From the NCBI GenBank assembly GCA_903844845.1, contig CAIMVG010000020.1:62001-126000 (forward strand): a DNA stretch of 64,000 nucleotides, in the 5' to 3' direction. Position 1 is the first letter of the stretch; the number at the start of each line of letters is the position of its first letter. The translations under genes were made by a program, and so were the position numbers. Source of the stretch: an uncultured Dehalococcoidia bacterium. GTDB taxonomy: Bacteria; Chloroflexota; Dehalococcoidia; Dehalococcoidales; UBA1222. The notes beneath the pieces are model-generated. The model was given only the letters and a program-made list of their open reading frames with translations. It did not search any database and was not told where the DNA came from. Below are positions 58,321 through 64,000 of the stretch, in pieces.

Positions 58321-59295
58321 TCATCGATAATAGAGGATCGTGCCGCCGGAACCTACAAAAAATACGCCGGAACCGGGGCTTCCCCAGATGCCCGTAAAAT
58401 TGTGCGACGTGACGGTATCTTGCTCCATCCATATTTCCCCGTTGAAATGGAGGATCGTGCTCAGGTACCCTGCCGCAAACACGTCAGTCGGCGAGCTTCC
58501 CCACACACCCCACAGCACGTTTTCCGTGGGGGTGGCTTCTGCCTTCCAAGACCGGCCGTCATAATGAAGTATGCTGCCGAGCGCCCCGACCGCGAAGATA
58601 TCGGCGCCGGAGTCACCCCAGATACTTCTGAGAGAGCCCGAGGTTCCGCTGGGCATACGGCTCCACAACAGACCGTCGTAATGAAGGATAGTGCCCGTTC
58701 CACCAACGGCAAAAACATCGTCCGAGGAATCGCCCCAGAGGTCCCAGAGCACATTGCCGGTGCCGCTGTCCATGTCGCTCCACGAGGCTCCATCAAAGTG
58801 CAGGATGGTGCCCGAGTCGCCTGCGGCAAAAACATCCGTAGCAGAGCTGCCCCACACACAATCGAGAACATGCACGTCGGGGCAAACTACCTCGCTCCAG
58901 CTGCTGCCGTCATAATGGATGATGGCCCCGGAATACAGGCCCCCTTGTGTCAAGGCCCCTCCCACAGCAAAAACATCCGTGGCTGAATCACCCCACACGC
59001 CGGCCAGGAAAATGACGGGGCCCGTTTGCATCCTGCTCCAGCCGGTCCCATCGTAATGAAATACCCCGCCTTCGCCCACGGCGAAGACATCCGTTGGAGA
59101 ACTTCCCCAGACGTCCCATAAAACCGCCTCGGTGCCGCTGTCCATGGCGCTCAAGGCGAGGACGGGTACAGAGATGGGGACGGACCGCGGCGACTCAGTG
59201 TTTGTGGTACCCAAGGCGAGGCCGGCGCTGCCGGAAGAGCAACCGGAAGTCAGCAGTATTAAGCAAAGAACCAAGACCATCGACCGAAGCCGCAT
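58321..59295 (-). CDS. Beta-propeller lipoprotein with WGSSxTDVFAVG repeats
   Basis: 324 residues from ATG 59295 (AGAGGCGG upstream; a GTG at 59316 is the alternative). Signal peptide with lipobox LLTSGCSSG, then about seven repeats of ~37 residues, each with a VWGSSPTDVFAVG core and an ILHYDGxxW strand. This implies a bladed propeller exposed outside the cell. Likely a binding or structural surface protein; no catalytic residues are seen. Confidence 0.85.
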   Translation of the reverse strand: MRLRSMVLVLCLILLTSGCSSGSAGLALGTTNTESPRSVPISVPVLALSAMDSGTEAVLWDVWGSSPTDVFAVGEGGVFHYDGTGWSRMQTGPVIFLAGVWGDSATDVFAVGGALTQGGLYSGAIIHYDGSSWSEVVCPDVHVLDCVWGSSATDVFAAGDSGTILHFDGASWSDMDSGTGNVLWDLWGDSSDDVFAVGGTGTILHYDGLLWSRMPSGTSGSLRSIWGDSGADIFAVGALGSILHYDGRSWKAEATPTENVLWGVWGSSPTDVFAAGYLSTILHFNGEIWMEQDTVTSHNFTGIWGSPGSGVFFVGSGGTILYYR

Positions 59296-59607
59296 AGCTA
59301 TTAGCCGCCTCTTCACTTTTAGTTGCGAACATTATATCCCATTCTTTCCGATATAGAAGCGCTTTCAATTCGATTGCAACTGCGGAGTACCGCGATCTGT
59401 CGAGAGTGCACAAAGCACCATTGCAGAGGTTAGACCGTCCGATGGTTCTGGGGGGTGGTAACCTGGCTTTCAAAGCAGGTCATCGTTGGTTCTATTGACA
59501 GGCGGTTCGCAAGCGGTTAAATTGTACTGGCAATTTACATCGCTGGTTATTTGATAGAACGTCCACGCATCGTCCAAGAATATCCCGGAAAGTAGGAGCA
59601 CGTTACT

Positions 59608-60405
59608 ATGTCAGATTTAAACCCAGAGTTGCTCTGGAACAAACAGAAGGCTTACAGCGGCACGCTTGGGAGTGAAAGAGAGCGTTTTTGCCGTGAGTAC
59701 ACCGCTGAAAAGGCACAGGCCGTCAAATCTATCGAGGATATGCAGCTGAGAGAAACCGATGAGAAGAAAACCAGCATAACCTGCGAGAAAGGCTGCCGTT
59801 TTTCGACCTGCTGCATGGAATATATCGAAGCGACGATTCAAGAATGCGAGGCGATCGTATACTACCTCTACAACCACGAAGAGGCCCTCGAGAAGTTCAT
59901 CCAGAATTACCCCAAATGGCGGCAAGGCGTTTCGGCCGGCGGTGAGGTGCATGAAGAATTCGACAAAATCTACAAAACGTTCCTTGAACCACAACCGCAG
60001 GCAAAACCGTCCTCGATGCGGGTACTCGCGCAATATGACGCCCAATATTACGAACTGCATATCAAATATTTTGATCAGCACCTGATGTGCCCTTTTTCAT
60101 ATAACAACGAATGCCTCATATACGATGCCAGGCCCTTCAACTGCGCCTGTTCCTATTCAACTTCACCTGTGGATTTGTGTGCCCTGAGCGACAGGATGCT
60201 TCCCCCCGTGAATCGTTCGACACCACCGGAAGATTCGCTTGATCCTTCGTTCTATCACGGAGAAATCCGGGGGCCCCGGGCCTTCTTCATGCCGCTATAC
60301 GTTTACGAGATTCTCGTGAATGGATACAAGCAGATATCCAGGATGACAGGGATAGTCGAGATCGAAAAAGAAGCATTGAAACAGCGTTTAATTTACGAAG
60401 CTTAG
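59608..60405 (+). CDS. YkgJ-type cysteine-cluster protein
   Basis: 265 residues, cytoplasmic. The cysteine signature (TCEKGCRFSTCCMEYIEAT, CPFSYNNECLIYDARPFNCA, CSY) matches the CxxCxxCC family thought to bind zinc or an Fe-S cluster. The N-terminal ~55 residues are helical and charged. GGAGC precedes the ATG. The stop codon lies in the first unit of a 10-bp tandem repeat. Function of the family is unclear. Confidence 0.82.
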   Translation: MSDLNPELLWNKQKAYSGTLGSERERFCREYTAEKAQAVKSIEDMQLRETDEKKTSITCEKGCRFSTCCMEYIEATIQECEAIVYYLYNHEEALEKFIQNYPKWRQGVSAGGEVHEEFDKIYKTFLEPQPQAKPSSMRVLAQYDAQYYELHIKYFDQHLMCPFSYNNECLIYDARPFNCACSYSTSPVDLCALSDRMLPPVNRSTPPEDSLDPSFYHGEIRGPRAFFMPLYVYEILVNGYKQISRMTGIVEIEKEALKQRLIYEA

Positions 60406-60451
60406 CAGGGGTTAGCAGGGGTTAGCAGAGTTTAGCAGGGGTAAACAGGAG
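60402..60451 (+). repeat. 10-bp tandem repeat (TTAGCAGGGG)
   Basis: Five consecutive units, three exact (60402, 60412, 60432) and two variant (TTAGCAGAGT at 60422, TAAACAGGAG at 60442). The first unit contains the stop codon of the cysteine-cluster gene. The G-runs could form a quadruplex. Confidence 0.8.
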
Positions 60452-60575
60452 AAACTAATAATCACCGGCTGCTTCCTTTTGGCGCCTGTGGTGATCTGAA
60501 CGGGATAGCTTAAGCTTGTGGCAGTTATTCATCCAGGCAGGCCGCTTAACTGCGACGAAAACGTGTTACTCTCTT

Positions 60576-61571
60576 TCATCCCGCGGGTTCTTTCTTAATT
60601 CTTATCACCCACAGGAACGCCAGTGCAGTGGCCGCCAGCCCAACTAAAATCAGCCATTTACTGATTTGGTTGCCGTTCAGTTTGGTCACAGTATTACTTG
60701 AGAAGTTGGCCGTCCATATCGTGGATCCATCGAAGCAGATAGCAGATGGGTTCATGCCAACCTCATAGCTGCCCTCCAGGCCGCCGTCACTCACCCTGAG
60801 TTTGGTTACGCCATTACCCTTTGAATCAGCGGTCCAGATATTGTTTCCATCGAAACAGATGGCGGACGGGCCGAAGCCGACACCATAGGTTCCCAATACG
60901 CTTCCATCCTGAGCACGCAGTTTTGTTACGCTGTTGCCCTTGATATTGGCCGTCCAGATGTTGGTCCCATCGAAACAAATGGCAATCGGCCCGCTGCCAA
61001 CCTGGTACGTACCTACCAGGCTTCCGTCGCTGGCTTTTATCTCGGTCACGCTATCATCACCGAGATTGGCCGTCCATACGTTGGTCCCGTCAAAACAAAT
61101 ATCATACGGGAATTGCCCCACGCCATATTCGCCAATGAGACTGCCGTCACCGGCGTTCAATCTGGTCACTGTGCTATTACCGACATTGGCGGTCCATACG
61201 TTCGGTCCTTCAAAACAGATTGCGATGGGGTTGACCCCGGCTGGATAGGTGCCAACCGGGATGCCATCGCGGGCACGTATAACCGTCACGTCGTTGCTGC
61301 TAAAATTCACCGCCCAGATGTTTTGGCCGTCAAAGCGCACAGCTTTTGGATGTTCGCCCACTTCGCAGGTGCGTATCTGCTTGATGTCGGTTGCGCTTAA
61401 CTCGGTGATGCTATTGTCGGTGTAATTCGCCGTCCAGATGTTGCTGCCGTCAAAACAGATGGAAATGGGGTTGTTGACCTGGGCCGTCTTGGGGGAACAG
61501 GATGCTGAAGGCAGCGTCATAATCATGATAATGATTAGACTAATGACAACCCGTATAATCCTGCCAGTCAT
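60576..61571 (-). CDS. YncE-like beta-propeller membrane lipoprotein
   Basis: 331 residues. Signal peptide with a Cys in SASCSPKT, then about seven ~42-residue repeats with the core AICFDGTNIWTANxxxNSVTK and GTYxVGxxP, typical of YVTN/YncE propellers. A C-terminal hydrophobic segment (WLILVGLAATALAFLWVI) is followed by basic residues. The protein thus seems anchored at both ends or only at the C-terminus. Probably an outer-surface binding or adhesion protein; function not known. Confidence 0.85.
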   Translation of the reverse strand: MTGRIIRVVISLIIIMIMTLPSASCSPKTAQVNNPISICFDGSNIWTANYTDNSITELSATDIKQIRTCEVGEHPKAVRFDGQNIWAVNFSSNDVTVIRARDGIPVGTYPAGVNPIAICFEGPNVWTANVGNSTVTRLNAGDGSLIGEYGVGQFPYDICFDGTNVWTANLGDDSVTEIKASDGSLVGTYQVGSGPIAICFDGTNIWTANIKGNSVTKLRAQDGSVLGTYGVGFGPSAICFDGNNIWTADSKGNGVTKLRVSDGGLEGSYEVGMNPSAICFDGSTIWTANFSSNTVTKLNGNQISKWLILVGLAATALAFLWVIRIKKEPAG

Positions 61572-61895
61572 AGCTTGAACATATCAATCCGATATCGAGA
61601 CGATACCTTGAATCAAACGCCGATGATCACTTCAAATCCGGCGCCGGTTGATATAATAATACATTTATTGACAGCTCGGCTCCAACCTCCTCCCGGATCG
61701 ATAATATCCCCGGAACAGCATAGATCCTCTCCTCTCCATGTCACCATATTTCTCCCTACCGTCGCGGCTTAAAAAGTTGTTTTAAACGCTCCCACCGTAT
61801 ACACTATCCAATTATTAGTGAATCTGATAGGCCTTAACAGCTGTTCCGGGAAAATACACACGGAGCCATAACTCTGGGAATTAAAAAGGAGCGGG
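61572..61895. other. Divergent intergenic region (324 bp), no clear signal
   Basis: No ORF or hairpin of note. A TTGACA (about 61668) lacks a matching -10 at proper spacing, and a TATAAT (about 61650) lacks a good -35. Promoters for both neighbours must lie here but cannot be placed confidently. Confidence 0.4.
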
Positions 61896-62315
61896 ATGAT
61901 GGCGGGAAATATGACACAGCCGCAGGGTTCAAGGATCAAACCGGCTAACATTAAAAAAACCTGGGAGAAGCAACGTGATGTGTTATCGAGCAGTTTCCCG
62001 CAACTGGCACAAATCGTCATGCCACCCATCGAAGGCTGGATACTTAATGAGGCTATCTATGAATCCACTTTGAAAGGGATAGCGGACTCAAATCGCAAAC
62101 CGGAAGATACAGGAACCGAGGCAGGTCATAGTGTGCTGTACCCTTCATCCATCACCTTCCAAACACCGAGCGGCTGGACCATCTTAAAATGCGCCAAACG
62201 GAGATCATTGGAAGACGACCTCGCACGTGAATTGTGGTTTATCTGGGAAAAGATATTGAACCTCGAGATGGGAACGCTGACCGACCCAGGCCGGAACTCT
62301 CCGGATAACGAGTAA
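61896..62315 (+). CDS. Uncharacterised 139-residue protein
   Basis: AAAAGGAGCGGG precedes ATG 61896 (next ATG 61899), so translation is well supported. Soluble, with a helical N-terminus (PANIKKTWEKQRDVLSSSFP) and a C-terminal LARELWFIWEKILNLEM helix. Not recognised. The next gene is 124 bp downstream. Confidence 0.65.
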   Translation: MMAGNMTQPQGSRIKPANIKKTWEKQRDVLSSSFPQLAQIVMPPIEGWILNEAIYESTLKGIADSNRKPEDTGTEAGHSVLYPSSITFQTPSGWTILKCAKRRSLEDDLARELWFIWEKILNLEMGTLTDPGRNSPDNE

Positions 62316-62439
62316 CCCGCATTACTGACCGGGGCGTTTATTCCGAACAACAGATTATCTATTTGCCAAAGATTGAGTTGGCAGTGTATCATTCGCTGGG
62401 AATCAGGATGTTACCGAGCAGATTGAAAGGGAGCAAGAC

Positions 62440-62733
62440 ATGGTTGACGAAACGCTGGCAGACCTCGCGGAAGCAATCGCAAATGCGAAAAAAGCCTGCA
62501 GCCTTGCGATAGACTTCGACTACTCCCATGCGCAAGGAGAGTTACAGCATCTGGTCTACCTTTCTCTCGAGATTGCCGAGAGATTTGGAGGCGCGGCTGT
62601 CAAGGCCCACCACAGGAGAGAAAAACTGGTATTCGCCAGGGACATACCAGCCGAAGAAAAAGACGTCCTGCTTAATCTTCTCGAGAGGATCAAGAGCGAT
62701 TTAACCGCCAAAAGCGATTCACCTGGCCATTAA
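62440..62733 (+). CDS. Uncharacterised small helical protein
   Basis: 97 residues, Ala/Glu/Lys-rich helices (LADLAEAIANAKKACSLAID, LHHLVYLSLEIAERF-like ELQHLVYLSLEIAERFGG). AGGGAG lies 7 nt before the ATG. No recognised family; could be a small four-helix or coiled-coil protein. Confidence 0.65.
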   Translation: MVDETLADLAEAIANAKKACSLAIDFDYSHAQGELQHLVYLSLEIAERFGGAAVKAHHRREKLVFARDIPAEEKDVLLNLLERIKSDLTAKSDSPGH

Positions 62734-62829
62734 TTAGGTGCGGTTACCTTCGATTCCAGGCTGTTACGTTTATTGTCGGAACCGAATATCGCCTGGAAGT
62801 GACATTCCCCACGAAAGCCGGAGTATCGT

Positions 62830-63339
62830 ATGCACGAATGGGAATCAGTAGGCGCAGAATTGGCACCAAAGATGGTAAGCACCAGGGACCCGAGGGTGTT
62901 CCCCTGGGGTTTTTATGCCTTTGACCCCAATTCACCCGATGGCAACGGGCGTTTCTACTGGTTTACTTGTGTCCAGGAATTGCTGGATTTTATCACTTTG
63001 CATGCGCCCGAACCCGACGACGGCGACGACTGCTGTTGCGGGGAGCCTCATGACGGGTCCGAAGCATGCCACCGGTTGAAATCTATCATCGAGATCGTTA
63101 ATACCAAGGAAAACGTTTTGTCCCCGGAACTCAAAGCGAATATTACCGTCGCCACCGGCTGGCCGATACCGTGGTGGGGGACATTTGCCGAGCTATGCGC
63201 AGGGAAAGACGATTTTTGCAAGAGCATCGTCAGAGTTTACCTCGCTGAATCCGGGGCATCCATCAACCCCCCGGAGATTATAGATTTAGATCAGATTCCG
63301 GGGTTTGCGCGGATGATCATGCGTTTCGGCCTAGAATGA
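62830..63339 (+). CDS. Uncharacterised acidic cysteine-containing protein
   Basis: 169 residues. An acidic/cysteine cluster in the middle (PDDGDDCCCGEPHDGSEACH) could bind metal. The rest, with WGFYAFDPNSPDGNGRFYWF and TGWPIPWWGTFAELCAGKDD, looks globular and cytoplasmic. GAAAGCCGGAG lies before the ATG. Not recognised. Confidence 0.65.
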   Translation: MHEWESVGAELAPKMVSTRDPRVFPWGFYAFDPNSPDGNGRFYWFTCVQELLDFITLHAPEPDDGDDCCCGEPHDGSEACHRLKSIIEIVNTKENVLSPELKANITVATGWPIPWWGTFAELCAGKDDFCKSIVRVYLAESGASINPPEIIDLDQIPGFARMIMRFGLE

Positions 63340-63363
63340 CCGCACGCCTTCATGGTTCGATGG

Positions 63364-63942
63364 TTACCGTACTCCGGGTGCCCGGGTATACACGAGTTTT
63401 GCAACCGGGGTAAAGCTTACCTGGTCCTTCAAGCTGGAATCTATCGACTTAACCATGTCGAAATTGATCGCCAGAACCGTCGTATTGTTAGCCGAGACCT
63501 GGTAATTCTGTGTAAAAGAAATAATATTTGTGGACATTGTCGCCTTTAACGGCTTCCCGGCGGCTGCGGTCACATCCACTCTCGAGATAGTCATTCTGAC
63601 CTGAGTATAAGTCCCCGGGTTGAGACCGGAAATAGTGGCGATAGTCTGAGGCGTTTCCACGGCCTGCTTGAGGTCGATTTTATTCGTGCTCCCCAGGGTC
63701 ATCCTGGTCCAGCCACTGGCCAGGTAGATTTCCACGCTGGATACGGTCATGGTGACCACGGCTACTTCGGCGGCCGTTTGCGAGGCCGATATCCTGACCT
63801 CGACCGAACCAGCCGCCGCAGGCGACGTAATCATCGTCCCGCCGCTCTTAACAATCTCCCCGATGTCATTTTGGGCCGTCACCTGTTTAGCGACCATGAT
63901 GAGCGACACCATTATCAGGGCGTAGAGTACCTTCCTCACCAT
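63364..63942 (-). CDS. Secreted DUF4382 protein (short paralogue)
   Basis: 192 residues from ATG 63942. Signal peptide (KVLYALIMVSLIMVAKQVTA) then a single DUF4382 domain: GSVEVRISASQTAAEVAVVT, VSSVEIYLASGWTRMTLGST, YTQVRMTISRVDVTAAAGK, VLAINFDMVKSI. It aligns along its whole length with the N-terminal ~200 residues of the 47134-48273 protein (identical start MVRKxLYxLI), but lacks the two Ig repeats. Function unknown; likely a periplasmic or surface beta-sandwich. Confidence 0.85.
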   Translation of the reverse strand: MVRKVLYALIMVSLIMVAKQVTAQNDIGEIVKSGGTMITSPAAAGSVEVRISASQTAAEVAVVTMTVSSVEIYLASGWTRMTLGSTNKIDLKQAVETPQTIATISGLNPGTYTQVRMTISRVDVTAAAGKPLKATMSTNIISFTQNYQVSANNTTVLAINFDMVKSIDSSLKDQVSFTPVAKLVYTRAPGVR

Positions 63943-64000
63943 ACCATTATTTGTATCAGGTCAATAATTCCGAGGCGATGTGAAACCTCCCGGATATTGT

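Noticed and set aside
59422-59505. tRNA-Sec-like segment with anticodon-loop look (TTTCAAA between CCTG and CAGG).
   Set aside because: No acceptor stem or proper T arm can be drawn, the anticodon stem needs a bulge, and no selenoprotein-like in-frame TGA was seen in the window.
60402-60451. Tandem repeat as a CRISPR array.
   Set aside because: The 10-bp units are contiguous without spacers and no cas genes are present.

Overview
The window is a gene-dense stretch (about 64 kb, roughly 53-55% GC by eye) of an anaerobic bacterium. The gene set fits a Dehalococcoidia-type member of the Chloroflexota: an anaerobic NifU-like scaffold, two-subunit pyruvate carboxylase, indolepyruvate:ferredoxin oxidoreductase, MetV/MetF with an MvhD-type protein, split glutamate-synthase modules, and ftsA-ftsZ with no peptidoglycan genes nearby. 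The assignment is an inference from gene content; no rRNA or marker alignment was possible.

Layout. 1-7.1 kb: 3'-truncated mfd, divergent proB/orf/proA, rph, a small DNA-binding-like protein and a superinfection-immunity-family membrane protein. 7.1-14.8 kb: a six-gene minus-strand operon (MvhD-like, metV, metF, two FMN glutamate-synthase-like Fe-S proteins, and a GATase-GXGXG fusion) behind a strong promoter. 15-17.8 kb: a 609-residue alanine-rich tail-anchored coiled-coil protein and a DUF5343 protein. 17.9-21.1 kb: small ORF, ftsA, ftsZ, wHTH protein. 21.2-30.1 kb: MarR regulator, zinc-ribbon/flavin reductase pair, iorAB, NifU-like, nadE, phosphoribosyltransferase/hydrolase pair, MarC. 30.1-33.4 kb: pyruvate carboxylase subunits. 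33.6-40.4 kb: Opp/Dpp-type peptide ABC transporter followed by a QueG-like Fe-S protein, then tRNA-Arg.

40.6-56.6 kb is the accessory and most unusual part, all on the plus strand. A 717-bp gene-free leader contains a candidate structured RNA. It precedes a three-subunit molybdenum hydroxylase whose 2Fe-2S subunit carries a Tat/lipoprotein signal and whose FAD subunit carries a 4-hydroxybenzoyl-CoA-reductase-like cysteine insertion. Next come a retropepsin-fold protein with NTG in place of DTG, a membrane protein with two split CxxCxGxG motifs, a DUF4382/Ig protein, a multihaem cytochrome lipoprotein and an unknown 426-residue protein. The block ends with a 2-hydroxyacyl-CoA-dehydratase-like set (activase, Fe-S subunit, a partner that has lost its cysteines), a membrane polyferredoxin and a CcdA-like protein. 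My reading is a low-potential, ATP-driven electron-transfer module linked to the membrane and cell exterior, but its substrate is unknown.

56.9-64 kb holds secreted or surface proteins (an IPT-like protein, two beta-propeller proteins, a second DUF4382 protein), a cysteine-cluster protein and small unknown proteins. Several genes show a -10 box directly in front of the start codon (leaderless-type), and several gene ends carry strong hairpins without a U-tract.
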